This document shows, piece by piece, positions 1-12,257 of a stretch of DNA of 64,000 nt; positions within the stretch are counted from its first letter, which is position 1, and every line of letters starts with the position of its first letter. The DNA is from an uncultured Pseudorhodobacter sp. (lineage in GTDB: Bacteria; Pseudomonadota; Alphaproteobacteria; Rhodobacterales; Rhodobacteraceae): positions 1 to 64,000 of the forward strand of contig CAJXWJ010000004.1 of NCBI GenBank assembly GCA_913062925.1, read 5' to 3'. Made by a program: the position numbers and the translations under genes. The notes beneath the pieces are model-generated. The model was not told the origin of the DNA and searched no databases. It saw only the letters and a list, made by a program, of their open reading frames with translations.

Positions 1-2
1 GC

Positions 3-752
<750 letters not shown>

Positions 753-763
753 GGGGGCGTCAG

Positions 764-1516
764 TTGCTGGCATATCAACGCAAAGGCCAAGGCCCGACAT
801 TGGTTTTGGTGCATGGCTATCTGGCCGGCAGCGCGATTTGGGCGGCCCAGATTGAGGCCTTCAGCCGCGATTATGATGTGATCTGCCCCGATCTTGCAGG
901 CTTTGGCGCCAGCGCCGATCTGACCGCCCCCGACAGCATTCAGGGCCATGCGCAGCTGGTGCTGGATCTGCTTGATCACCTGCAAATCGACCAGTTTGAT
1001 CTGCTGGGGCATTCGATGGGCGGGATGATTGTGCAGTCCATGGCCGTGATGGCGCCCGCGCGTCTGCGCAGTCTGATCCTTTACGGCACCGGCCCGCAGG
1101 GGGTTCTACCCGGCCGGTTCGAGACCATCGCGCAATCGCGTGCAAGGATCACCGAGCAAGGTCTGGCAACCACCGCCCGACGCATTGCCGCGACTTGGTT
1201 CTTAGAGGGCGAGAAAGCCGCAGGCTTTGCCCTTTGCGACAGGCTTGGCCAACAGGCATGCCTGCAAGCAGCTTTGGCCAGCTTGACAGCTTGGGAAGGC
1301 TGGGATGGCCGCAGCAGCCTTGCCGATATCACTGCGCGGACGCTGGTTTTATGGGGCAGCCAAGATCGCTCTTATGATTGGTCGCAACCCGAAGCACTTT
1401 GGCGCGGCATCGCAGACGCCGACCTAGCGGTGGTGCCAAATTGCGCCCATAACGTGCATCTAGAAAAGCCGAAACTTTTCAACACCTTGCTGGCCGATTT
1501 TTTACGCGGCACATGA
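764..1516 (+). CDS. Alpha/beta-fold hydrolase
   Basis: LVLVHGYLAGSAIW, nucleophile elbow GHSMGG, terminal catalytic His region NCAHNVHLEKP. Confidence 0.85.
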   Translation: MLAYQRKGQGPTLVLVHGYLAGSAIWAAQIEAFSRDYDVICPDLAGFGASADLTAPDSIQGHAQLVLDLLDHLQIDQFDLLGHSMGGMIVQSMAVMAPARLRSLILYGTGPQGVLPGRFETIAQSRARITEQGLATTARRIAATWFLEGEKAAGFALCDRLGQQACLQAALASLTAWEGWDGRSSLADITARTLVLWGSQDRSYDWSQPEALWRGIADADLAVVPNCAHNVHLEKPKLFNTLLADFLRGT

Positions 1517-1755
1517 TGGCTAGGCCCTAAGATCTGCCCCGCAGGCTTTGTGCGGTTTGCAATGCCCCGCTTGCCACTTTACCGTGGCTGAACCTTGCCA
1601 GCACGACAACCGCAGACAGGCGCGCCAGAGCCTCTGAAAAACCTACCTCTGCCGCGTGAATATGCAGTGTCCCCCTTGATCCATGTCAAAATTCCGACGA
1701 TCCTGCCTGCCTTATGCGGGCGATTGATGGGCGGTGTATCCCAGAGGAGATGACG

Positions 1756-2463
1756 ATGACGACCGAAGAATTGCGGGCAATCGCCAAACGAGAGATGCCG
1801 CAGATCAAAGTTGAAACTGTGGCGGGCAGCTATCGTTGGAACGTGATTGACAGCCTTCCCGGCAATCGACACATCGGCATCGAACTTGGCGTTGCGGGTG
1901 GCTCGTTTTCGGCGCGCATGATGCGTTCTGGCAAGTTCAAACGCTTTTACGGCGTCGATATTTACGGCGATGGACATACCGTTGTTGAATATAAAAAGGC
2001 CCTGCGCAGCGTCGGCCTTAACCGCAACTTTCACCTTTTGCGGATGACGTTCGATCAAGCGCTGGATCTATTTCCCGATCAGTTTTTCGATTTCATCTAT
2101 GCAGACGGCTATGCCCACACCGGCGAAGAAGGCGGTCAAACCTTGCTGAATTGGTACGCTAAATTAAAGCCGGGTGGCGTGATGGCGGGGGACGACTACG
2201 ATCCAGAGGCTTGGCCCTTGGTTGTTTGGGCCGTTCACAACTTGGCAGATCAGCTTGGCGTCGATCTGAAAATCACGGATTTAACGGTGGATGAGACTTA
2301 CAACCGCTATCGCTCTTGGTATTTTACCAAGCCCGAAGGCCCAGAGCCCGAACTGCGGCCAAGCCCTTTGCTTGTCCAGTTTGGAAACCAAGAAAAAGCT
2401 GCACGCGCAGAAAAGAACAAGGAAAAAATCGCGGCCAAGCGCGCGCGACATGGATCGTCTTGA
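1756..2463 (+). CDS. Class I SAM-dependent methyltransferase (Methyltransf_24-like)
   Basis: IGIELGVAGGSFS, FYGVDIYGD, DFIYADGYAHTGEEGGQTLLNWYAKLKPGGVMAGDDY; AGAGGAG Shine-Dalgarno upstream of the start. Confidence 0.75.
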   Translation: MTTEELRAIAKREMPQIKVETVAGSYRWNVIDSLPGNRHIGIELGVAGGSFSARMMRSGKFKRFYGVDIYGDGHTVVEYKKALRSVGLNRNFHLLRMTFDQALDLFPDQFFDFIYADGYAHTGEEGGQTLLNWYAKLKPGGVMAGDDYDPEAWPLVVWAVHNLADQLGVDLKITDLTVDETYNRYRSWYFTKPEGPEPELRPSPLLVQFGNQEKAARAEKNKEKIAAKRARHGSS

Positions 2464-2703
2464 ATGAGCCGCTTCGGGGTCTTAGGGCCCTCTCGTTGCC
2501 AGAGATTAATGCGCCCATCCCCCTTCAAATCAATCTTTTCTGGAAACCCCCTCATACCGTCAGATGCTTCGCTGCTTGATGGTCCGGTATGCTCGGAGTT
2601 CTGTGTGAAATTTGTAAAGGATTTGCACACAGGCAAAACGGCGAAAAAACTGCGCTTTCTGGAAAACGTGTATCTTTAAGATATTGATTTTATTTAGTAA
2701 TTT

Positions 2704-2780
2704 TGGTGACTCCGGCGGGATTCGAACCTGCAACCTGTCCCTTAGGAGGGGACTGCTCTATCCAGTTGAGCCACGGAGCC
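2704..2780 (-). tRNA. tRNA-Arg (anticodon CCU)
   Basis: Reverse complement GGCTCCGTGGCTCAACTGGATAGAGCAGTCCCCTCCTAAGGGACAGGTTGCAGGTTCGAATCCCGCCGGAGTCACCA folds as a cloverleaf; anticodon loop CTCCTAA; 3' CCA encoded. Confidence 0.95.
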
Positions 2781-2944
2781 ACTCTGCTCTATTTGCGGAA
2801 AAAACCGCAAAGATGCAACAGGCTGTTGAGGTGATTTTGGAAAGGTAAGGGGGAGTGAATTTTTGGCCCACCACTCCCCCTAAGGTCCGTCGCGTCTGGG
2901 TTGAGAGCTTGCAGGACGCGCAGGATATCGTCGGCCTTAAGACC

Positions 2945-2956
2945 GTTACCGCTAAC
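2945..2956. promoter_or_regulatory. Putative LacI-family operator O1 (GTTACCGCTAAC)
   Basis: Near-palindromic 12-mer, one mismatch from GTTAGCGCTAAC, upstream of a LacI-family gene. Confidence 0.55.
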
Positions 2957-2989
2957 ATAGCTGATATTGTAGGCTTGGACAAGCGCTCT

Positions 2990-3001
2990 TTTAGCGGTAA
3001 C
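2990..3001. promoter_or_regulatory. Putative LacI-family operator O2 (TTTAGCGGTAAC)
   Basis: Inverted copy of O1 (11-bp exact inverted repeat with 2945-2955), centre 45 bp from O1, about 40 bp upstream of the lacI-family start. Confidence 0.55.
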
Positions 3002-3036
3002 ACTAGCGCACGCCAGAACAGATAGGCCCAGACAAC

Positions 3037-4068
3037 GTGAGCATCCCACCGATTTCCGATCCCCGCCGCACCTTGACCCTTCGCGATGTCTCCGAGGCCT
3101 CGGGGGTCAGCGAAATGACTGTCAGCCGCGTGCTGCGCAACCGCGGCGATGTCTCGGAAAGCACCCGCGAACGTGTGTTGGAAGCGGCGCGGCGGCTGGG
3201 CTATGTGCCCAACAAAATCGCAGGAGCGCTGGCCAGTCAGCGGGTAAATCTTGTGGCGGTGATCATCCCCTCGATGTCGAATATGGTCTTTCCCGAGGTG
3301 ATGACCGGCATTTCGGACACGCTGGAAGATACTGGCCTGCAACCCGTTGTCGGCATTACCAATTACTCGCCAGACCGCGAAGAATCCGTGCTTTACGAGA
3401 TGCTGTCCTGGCGGCCATCGGGCGTGATTATCGCGGGGCTGGAACATACCGAAGCCGCACGCGCGATGATGGCGCAGGCCGGCATTCCGATTGTCGAGAT
3501 CATGGATATCGACGGCACGCCCGTAGATTCCGCCGTTGGCATTTCGCATCGCCGCGCGGGCCGCAAAATGGCCGAAGCGATTATCGCCGCGGGCTATCGC
3601 AACATCGCCTTCCTTGGCACGATGATGCCCTATGATCACCGCGCTCGCAAACGGCTGGAGGGCTTTGAAGAGGCTTTGGCAAAGGCCGGTCTGACGTTGG
3701 TCGATCGCGAGTTTTACTCGGGCGGCTCGGCTCTGCTGAAAGGGCGCGAGATGACCGAAGCGGTGCTAACCCGCAGCCCACAGGTGGATTTTTTGTATTA
3801 TTCCAATGATATGATTGGCGCTGGTGGACTTTTGTACTGCCTGCATAAGGGCATTGATGTGCCCGGCCAAATCGGTCTTGCGGGGTTCAACGGCGTCGAA
3901 TTGCTGGATGGTTTGCCGCGCAAACTGGCCACGATGGATGCCTGTCGCCACGAAATAGGCCGCCGTGCCGCAGCCATCATTGCAGGCAAGGCACAAGGCG
4001 AGGTGATCGGCGGCGAGGTTGTCGAGCTGTCACCAACCTTGCAGCGCGGCGATACCATTCGCAACTAA
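3037..4068 (+). CDS. LacI-family transcriptional regulator, GntR (gluconate)-like
   Basis: LTLRDVSEASGVSEMTVSRVLRNRGDVSESTRERVLEAARRLGYVPN HTH plus periplasmic-binding-like domain (AVIIPSMSNMVFPEVMTGI...ESMLSW-like). Confidence 0.9.
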   Translation: MSIPPISDPRRTLTLRDVSEASGVSEMTVSRVLRNRGDVSESTRERVLEAARRLGYVPNKIAGALASQRVNLVAVIIPSMSNMVFPEVMTGISDTLEDTGLQPVVGITNYSPDREESVLYEMLSWRPSGVIIAGLEHTEAARAMMAQAGIPIVEIMDIDGTPVDSAVGISHRRAGRKMAEAIIAAGYRNIAFLGTMMPYDHRARKRLEGFEEALAKAGLTLVDREFYSGGSALLKGREMTEAVLTRSPQVDFLYYSNDMIGAGGLLYCLHKGIDVPGQIGLAGFNGVELLDGLPRKLATMDACRHEIGRRAAAIIAGKAQGEVIGGEVVELSPTLQRGDTIRN

Positions 4069-4124
4069 CTGCCTTTGACCAAACTCGTTTTCCCGTGGCG
4101 TTTTACCAGTAGATCGGATCTTTC

Positions 4125-4889
4125 ATGAAAAAACCGAGCAGCAAAACCCGCTCTCGCATCGCCCCGCATGTGCAGAAATGGATCAGCGATCCCGCCAGCT
4201 TTGCACTGCCCGAAGGCGTGGAAACGCGTCAGGTCAGCCTCCCCGATCACGAGGTGATCTTTGCCTTTTCCAACCCCGAGGACCGTATCCAGCGCAAGCA
4301 TCGCCGTGGCAAATATTACGAGCCAGACGAGCTTGAGGCGATCCGCGCCTATCTGAAACCAGGTGATGTGTTTTGCGATTTGGGCACCAATATTGGCAAT
4401 CACACGCTGTTTGCCTTGCTGAGTCTGGGGGCATCGAAATCCATTGTCGTAGAGCCAAATGTCGCAGCCTACGCGCTTTTGGTGGCCAATCTTGTGCTAA
4501 ACGGCCTGCTTGACCGCGTTGACACCCAGCATCTTGGGCTTGGGGTCGGGCGTAAGGCCTCGGGCGGCTTTGGCATGTCCGTGCCAGAAAAGAACCTTGG
4601 CGCAGGCACGCTTAAGGCCGGAACCGGCGATATCGAGATCAAGACCGGCGACGCACTGCTGGCAGATCAGCAGGTCGATTTTATCAAGATCGACGTCGAA
4701 GGCATGGAGATTGATGTCATTGAGGGCCTGCGCCAAACCATCGCCCGCTGCAAACCGCGGATCTTCGTTGAAATCGACCGAGAGAATAATACCGAATTTT
4801 GCGCGCTGATGGCCGAGCTTGGCTATGTTGAGGCGCTAGAGGTGCGCAAGCTCCGCTTTAACCGAAACGCGATTTTTGTGCCAGCATGA
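4125..4889 (+). CDS. FkbM-family methyltransferase
   Basis: GDVFCDLGTNIGNHTLFALLSLGASKSIVVEPN...VDFIKIDVEGMEIDVIEGL. Confidence 0.88.
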   Translation: MKKPSSKTRSRIAPHVQKWISDPASFALPEGVETRQVSLPDHEVIFAFSNPEDRIQRKHRRGKYYEPDELEAIRAYLKPGDVFCDLGTNIGNHTLFALLSLGASKSIVVEPNVAAYALLVANLVLNGLLDRVDTQHLGLGVGRKASGGFGMSVPEKNLGAGTLKAGTGDIEIKTGDALLADQQVDFIKIDVEGMEIDVIEGLRQTIARCKPRIFVEIDRENNTEFCALMAELGYVEALEVRKLRFNRNAIFVPA

Positions 4890-4965
4890 CCGCGGCGGCG
4901 CCGCAAGACTGATCCAAAGACGGGCGCCCTGCGTAGAGTTTGTAGGTGTTTAAAGGAGATGTTCA

Positions 4966-5508
4966 ATGGTCGTTTCGCGCCGCATGATGGTTATGTCCCT
5001 GCTGACTGCCCCCGCCGCTTTGGGGGTCTTGCCGGCTCTGGCCGCCAGCTCTGCCCCAGGCTTCAGCTTTGAGTCGATCGACGGCGGCAGCTATGACACC
5101 GCGCAATGGCGCGGCAAGCCGGTACTGGTGGTCAATACGGCCTCGATGTGTGGCTACACGCCGCAATATGCCGATTTGCAAGCGCTGTCCGATCTGCTGG
5201 GCGCGCGGGCGGTGGTGCTTGCGGTTCCGTCGAACGACTTCAACCAAGAGCTTGCCAGCGAGGCTGAGGTGAAGAACTTTTGCGCGCTGAACTATGATCT
5301 GACTTTGCCAATGACCACGATCACCCATGTTGCCAAGGGCGATGTTCATCCGTTTTACGCTTGGGCAAAGGCGCAGAGCGGGTTCAAGCCCGGCTGGAAC
5401 TTTAACAAGGTCTTGTTGGATAAAGACGGCAATATCGTCAAATCTTGGGGATCAAACGCCAAGCCGATGGGTCCTGTAAAAGAGGCGATGGAGGCCTTGC
5501 TGGGCTAA
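4966..5508 (+). CDS. Glutathione peroxidase family protein with N-terminal signal peptide
   Basis: GKPVLVVNTASMCGYTPQYADLQAL, PSNDFNQE, WNFNKVLLDKDG; hydrophobic leader MMVMSLLTAPAALGVLPALA. Confidence 0.88.
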   Translation: MVVSRRMMVMSLLTAPAALGVLPALAASSAPGFSFESIDGGSYDTAQWRGKPVLVVNTASMCGYTPQYADLQALSDLLGARAVVLAVPSNDFNQELASEAEVKNFCALNYDLTLPMTTITHVAKGDVHPFYAWAKAQSGFKPGWNFNKVLLDKDGNIVKSWGSNAKPMGPVKEAMEALLG

Positions 5509-5514
5509 GGCCGC

Positions 5515-7578
<2,064 letters not shown>

Positions 7579-7583
7579 TCACC

Positions 7584-7955
7584 CTACTGCGCTGTCTCTA
7601 CGCAATGCCGCCGGAAGGCCCGCTTAAGCATATCAAGTTCGGCCCGCAGCAGATCGACCTCTGCCCGCAGATCGTCTTCCATGGCAACACCCGTAATCAC
7701 CGAGAAATGCTGTAACTTTTCGCCGGTCGCAAGATTGCGGATCAAAAAGGTCTGCACCCCCTCTGATAAAACCTCGATCGGGATCGGCACCCGCACCAGC
7801 CAATCGCCCTCACGCTCGGGCACGCGGGTCACGCTTAGTCCGGCCACGACCTGCTCTAGATGCACCACCTCCAACTCAGGTTCGGCGGCGATGCCGGTCA
7901 GCACCCCCTCCCAAATGCCCGAGCGGATCCTTGTCTTTGTCAGTTTAGCGTCCAT
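7584..7955 (-). CDS. Conserved hypothetical protein
   Basis: 123-aa uninterrupted ORF between same-strand genes, no antisense competitor with recognisable domains. Confidence 0.6.
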   Translation of the reverse strand: MDAKLTKTRIRSGIWEGVLTGIAAEPELEVVHLEQVVAGLSVTRVPEREGDWLVRVPIPIEVLSEGVQTFLIRNLATGEKLQHFSVITGVAMEDDLRAEVDLLRAELDMLKRAFRRHCVETAQ

Positions 7956-7965
7956 TCTGCGGCCT

Positions 7966-8760
7966 TTACAGTTCTGCGCGGGGGCGGCGGCTAAGGGTGA
8001 TATCCCGCAAGATGATTTGATTCATCTCGGGGCCTTCGAAGATCAGATCAACCCATAGCCGTTCGACCCGACGCTCATTTATCTTTGAATAGGCAAGATC
8101 AAATTCGACCATCACCTCTTCCTCATTCAGGGGCAGTTCGCGCACGATCTGTTCGACATTGGGACCGTGCTTGATGTTCAATCTGGCGAAAATCTCCAGC
8201 GGTTTTTCCATCTCGACGATCACATCCATGCGAATGACATGCTTTTGCTTTAGGCCGCGCGCCGCATCTTCTGGCAGGTCAACGACCAGCGACAGAAACG
8301 AGCCGTCAAAGCGGAAAACGTCCATCCGAAAGCCAAAGGGCGCAATATCCGAAGCCCGCGAGTTGCGGATCTGGCGCACGGTCAGTTCAGAGCGGCGGCA
8401 ATCGTGAAACAGCGTCGCGCCGTCAAAAATCTCGGACTTACCAGAGACGCTGGCAAAGCCTGGAATGGGCAGCGGGCCCTTCCAAAGATCAGGCCGCCAG
8501 GTCCAATCGGTGCCAGGGGGTTTGCGGATGATGTTCGAACCGATGACCGGCAACGCAAGCCGATGGTCGGCGGCATGGATCACCCGATCCAGATTGCGCC
8601 GAAGCGCGCGTGCCCGGCCGCGCAAGCCGCGCAAAGCATCCAGATCAGCCGTCTCTGCCTGATCGCCCGCAAAGCTCCAGTGCCGCAACACCCGCCGATG
8701 CAGATAGCTGTCGACAAACCTTGTCAAAATGCGCCGCATGAACCCTCTACTTTTTACCAC
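7966..8760 (-). CDS. Conserved hypothetical protein (resembles the Rhodobacterales DUF6478 group)
   Basis: 264-aa ORF; tandem with the preceding gene; family assignment from memory only. Confidence 0.6.
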   Translation of the reverse strand: MVKSRGFMRRILTRFVDSYLHRRVLRHWSFAGDQAETADLDALRGLRGRARALRRNLDRVIHAADHRLALPVIGSNIIRKPPGTDWTWRPDLWKGPLPIPGFASVSGKSEIFDGATLFHDCRRSELTVRQIRNSRASDIAPFGFRMDVFRFDGSFLSLVVDLPEDAARGLKQKHVIRMDVIVEMEKPLEIFARLNIKHGPNVEQIVRELPLNEEEVMVEFDLAYSKINERRVERLWVDLIFEGPEMNQIILRDITLSRRPRAEL

Positions 8761-8888
8761 GGCTTCAAGGCCAAGCCTGACACCGAAACCGAATCTTTTA
8801 TCGCTGCTAAAATGTTAATACTCCATCCATAAGACAAGCCGACAAAGGGCGTCCCTAAAATCTTTCTGCGCCATGTGGCGCGGGCGGT

Positions 8889-9488
8889 CTATCGGTTGGC
8901 CTTTTGCAAGGCGCTGTAGCTGGCTTCTAACAACGCGCGGCCATCCTCGGGCAGCAGCGGATGTTCGACTGTGCCGGTGGCCGATAACGTCACCAAACGG
9001 CCCGATATGGCCGAAATTGCCCGCCAATAGCTGCCGATGGCGGCATCATTCAGATAAAGCCACAGCACAGACTCGCTGCCAGAGGCAGAAATCAGCGTCA
9101 CATCTTCAGCCTTTGCACTGCGACTTAGGGTGGCACGACCCTCTTCAGATTGGAAAAACGCCGCGAGGGCGACACCGCCCGCCGTCATCACCCCGCCCGA
9201 GGCTTCGACGCCGATCGAAATCGTCACCAAAGCCGCCGCGACCTTTGATCGTGCCGAGCATCGCCCCAGAAAAACCACCGCTGTTTGCGCAGAGCCGGCC
9301 GCTGACTGCGGCTCGATACAATAGCCACGCGGCGCGACAACGCGAATGGCACCATCCAAAACCACCGTCTCGGCGCGACCGGACAGCATCGAAAGGCTTG
9401 GCAGACCAGACAGGCCAGAGCCCAGCTGACAGGCTGCCAAACTCAGGCACAGGCCAATCCCTGCTAATCTAACAAAAACGATACGCAT
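8889..9488 (-). CDS. Putative lipoprotein
   Basis: MRIVFVRLAGIGLCLSLAACQLGSG with lipobox LAAC. Confidence 0.65.
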   Translation of the reverse strand: MRIVFVRLAGIGLCLSLAACQLGSGLSGLPSLSMLSGRAETVVLDGAIRVVAPRGYCIEPQSAAGSAQTAVVFLGRCSARSKVAAALVTISIGVEASGGVMTAGGVALAAFFQSEEGRATLSRSAKAEDVTLISASGSESVLWLYLNDAAIGSYWRAISAISGRLVTLSATGTVEHPLLPEDGRALLEASYSALQKANR

Positions 9489-9604
9489 AAATACTCGTCA
9501 CAACTGCCCTACCCAAAGGGATAGTCTCCTCGTGGCTTTGCGACAAGGCGGATTGCCAAATTCGGTAAGATCAGGACAGAGTTGTTGCAGAAAAGGGAGC
9601 GAAG

Positions 9605-10501
9605 ATGTCAGACAGTTTTGCCACATATGTTTCAGGTCAGGCCGATCTTTACGCCGCTTTGCGTCAGGTTGCGGCGCAAGGGGCAGAGCTGCCAGCAGTG
9701 ATGCAGGCGCTTTGCGCTGGCGATAGTGTGGCGCAACAGACTGCAAAGCGGTTGCAGGCCGTAGACCAAGGCTTGCTCAGGGCTGTGATGCGGCGGGGGC
9801 GGGGGCTGGACGCGACCCAAGCAGAAGCCGCGGTGCGCGCCTATTTGTCCAAGATCTCACCCGCGCTGTTGTTTGCACCCGATCTGGCTAAAGCCAAGAC
9901 CACCGCCCTGCTAACCGAGGGCCAGCGCCCAGATATGCCCGCTTTTTCTGACCCCAGCTTTGATGCTTGGTTTGCGGCGCAAAAGGTCGATTACGGCCTT
10001 GGCGCTTATGGCGAAAAGCGCAGCGTCTATCAAACCGCGCAGTTCGCCGATGCTGCCAGCCCAGAACGCCGCACGGTTCACACCGGTATTGATATTTTTG
10101 CCCCCGTGATGACGCCGGTTTTTGCGCCTTTGGCCGGTGTGGTCAAATATCTTACCTATAACGCCGATCCTTTGGATTATGGCCACACCCTGATCTTGGA
10201 ACATGCGGCCGAGGGGGTTAGCTTTTACAGTCTTTACGGCCATCTGGCACATAGCCTGCCACAGCTGCTTGCAGTGGGCGATCCGGTGCAGCCTGGCCAG
10301 CATATCGCCGATCTGGGCGATTGGCATGAAAATGGCGGTTGGGCCGCGCATCTGCACTTTCAAATTATGACCGATATGTTGGATCAAACCGGCGGCAATT
10401 TCTATGGTGTCGGCCATGAAAGCCTGTGGGATGTCTGGAGCGGGATCTGCATCGACCCCAATCTGGTGCTGCGCATCCCCGCCGAAAGGTTCGCGCTGTA
10501 A
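9605..10501 (+). CDS. M23-like peptidoglycan DD-metallopeptidase-family protein without signal peptide
   Basis: HTGIDIFAPVMTPVFAPLAGVVK...HTLILEH...LYGHLAHSLPQL...HLHFQIMTDM; LytM/M23 motifs HxxxD and HxH present. Confidence 0.8.
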   Translation: MSDSFATYVSGQADLYAALRQVAAQGAELPAVMQALCAGDSVAQQTAKRLQAVDQGLLRAVMRRGRGLDATQAEAAVRAYLSKISPALLFAPDLAKAKTTALLTEGQRPDMPAFSDPSFDAWFAAQKVDYGLGAYGEKRSVYQTAQFADAASPERRTVHTGIDIFAPVMTPVFAPLAGVVKYLTYNADPLDYGHTLILEHAAEGVSFYSLYGHLAHSLPQLLAVGDPVQPGQHIADLGDWHENGGWAAHLHFQIMTDMLDQTGGNFYGVGHESLWDVWSGICIDPNLVLRIPAERFAL

Positions 10502-10634
10502 TCCCAGCCGAGTGTTGCCCTGCCTTCAACGATCCTCGCTAAAACCTTTGATAGAACGCAAGCTCGCCGCGTTCTTGCCCGATTTGCGGATCAATAAGGT
10601 CGCATCTGCCCACTCTATTCGCTTGGGGAAAACA

Positions 10635-11540
10635 ATGGATCGACTGACTGAAATGGAAGCCTTTGCGATGGTCGTAGACCAAGGCGGCTTTACCGATGCG
10701 GCAAAAAAGATGGGGATTTCGAAATCTGCGGTCTCAAAGCATGTCTCGGCGCTCGAGGCACGGCTTGGTGCGCGGCTTTTGAACCGTACGACGCGGCGCG
10801 TCAGCCCAACCGAGATTGGTCTGGCCTATTACGACCGGGCCCGCCGCGTGCTGAATGATGCCGGAGAGGCAGATGCCTTGGTCACATCCATGCAATCTGC
10901 GCCTTCGGGCCTGCTGCGCATTTCAGTGGCAACTGATTTTGGCGTGAACCTGCTCTCGCCGATCTTGGGCGACTTTCTGTTGGAATACCCCGATATCACC
11001 GTCAACATGGTGCTGAACAACCGTTTTGTCGAATTGATCAGCGAAGGCTTTGATATGGCCATTCGTGTCGGTGAATTGGAAGACAGCACCCTGCGCGCCC
11101 GAAAGCTGACCGATACCACCAGACGGATGATCGCCTCGCCTGGGTATTTCCAAAAGCACGGCCGTCCGCTGAAAATCGACGATCTAAACGACCATAAGCT
11201 GCTGCATTATTCCAATCAGGCCAATGGCAATGTTTGGAAAGTTACCGCGCCTTCCGGCGAAAAGCGGCAGGTGCGCACGGCGGGCTGGCTGACAGTTAAT
11301 GATGGTCAAAGCCTGCTGAACGCCGCAGTTTCGGGGCTTGGCATCGCCTATTTGCCCTCTTTCCTTTATGCCGATGCGATGAAGCGCGGCGAGGTGGAAG
11401 ACGCGATCCCAAATCTGCCGGTGGAAACGCTGGGCATCTATGCCGTCTACCCGCCAGGCCGGTTTACCCAGCCAAAAGTGCGCGCTTTCATCGACTTTCT
11501 TTCGCGCCGCTATACCGACAAAGGCCCGGATCAGTGGTAA
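10635..11540 (+). CDS. LysR-family transcriptional regulator
   Basis: MDRLTEMEAFAMVVDQGGFTDAAKKMGISKSAVSKHVSALEARLGARLLNRTTRRVSPTEIG N-terminal wHTH. Confidence 0.92.
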   Translation: MDRLTEMEAFAMVVDQGGFTDAAKKMGISKSAVSKHVSALEARLGARLLNRTTRRVSPTEIGLAYYDRARRVLNDAGEADALVTSMQSAPSGLLRISVATDFGVNLLSPILGDFLLEYPDITVNMVLNNRFVELISEGFDMAIRVGELEDSTLRARKLTDTTRRMIASPGYFQKHGRPLKIDDLNDHKLLHYSNQANGNVWKVTAPSGEKRQVRTAGWLTVNDGQSLLNAAVSGLGIAYLPSFLYADAMKRGEVEDAIPNLPVETLGIYAVYPPGRFTQPKVRAFIDFLSRRYTDKGPDQW

Positions 11541-11603
11541 AGACTGGCCAAAGCGACGACACCTGTTGCTTTGGCTTTCGCGACCATTCTGGCTGGCGGC
11601 GGG

Positions 11604-12257
11604 TTAATGTACCAAGCCCAAATGCCGCGCCTCGATAATCGCCTGTCGCCGGTTCGAGGTGCCCAGCTTTTTATAAATATTGCGCAAATGAACCGGCACG
11701 GTTTTTTCGGATATTCCCAATTCAAGACTAACGTCTTTGGTTGAAAGCCCTTTCGACAAAAGGCCAATCACTTCGCATTCCCGCTTTGTCAGATTAAGCT
11801 CTGACTGCCGCTCGCGGGACTTTGTGTCGAAATGCGGTGAAACGGTAATACGTTTCAGCAAATGCAGCGCAACAGTCGGACTAAGCGGCGCACCGCGATT
11901 TAACACTTCAGAGATCGCAGATTTCACGCCAAAAGTGGCATCGCCCTTCAACAAATAGCCGCTGGCCCCTGCTTTGATACATTCGACCACGGTTTCTGGA
12001 TCTGACTTATCCGAAATCGCAATAACGGCTGTTTTCGGATGAAGTTTGCCGATCAAGCGGATGACTTCCAGCATGCAGTCATCCGAGAAATCTAGATCAA
12101 CCAACAGAACATCGTAAAAGAATTGCAGCATAGCTTGTTGAAAATCTGGGCTGGATTTAAAGACCGATGTTTCCGCCACATAATCCCATTTCGACAAAAC
12201 ACCCGAAAAGCGATCCGAAAGGAAGGTTTTGTCTTCCAAGATTGCAACGTTGATCAT
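11604..12257 (-). CDS. LuxR/NarL-type response regulator (REC + HTH)
   Basis: MINVAILEDKTF...DVLLVDLDFSDD...AISDK...GYLLKGD receiver motifs; LTKRECEVIGLLSKGLSTKDVSLELGISEKTVPVHLRNIYKKLG HTH. Confidence 0.88.
   Translation of the reverse strand: MINVAILEDKTFLSDRFSGVLSKWDYVAETSVFKSSPDFQQAMLQFFYDVLLVDLDFSDDCMLEVIRLIGKLHPKTAVIAISDKSDPETVVECIKAGASGYLLKGDATFGVKSAISEVLNRGAPLSPTVALHLLKRITVSPHFDTKSRERQSELNLTKRECEVIGLLSKGLSTKDVSLELGISEKTVPVHLRNIYKKLGTSNRRQAIIEARHLGLVH

Noticed and set aside
2704-3036. Integrative element at the tRNA-Arg(CCU) gene
   Set aside because: tRNA genes are common att sites, but no integrase, direct repeat of the tRNA 3' end or cargo is visible nearby
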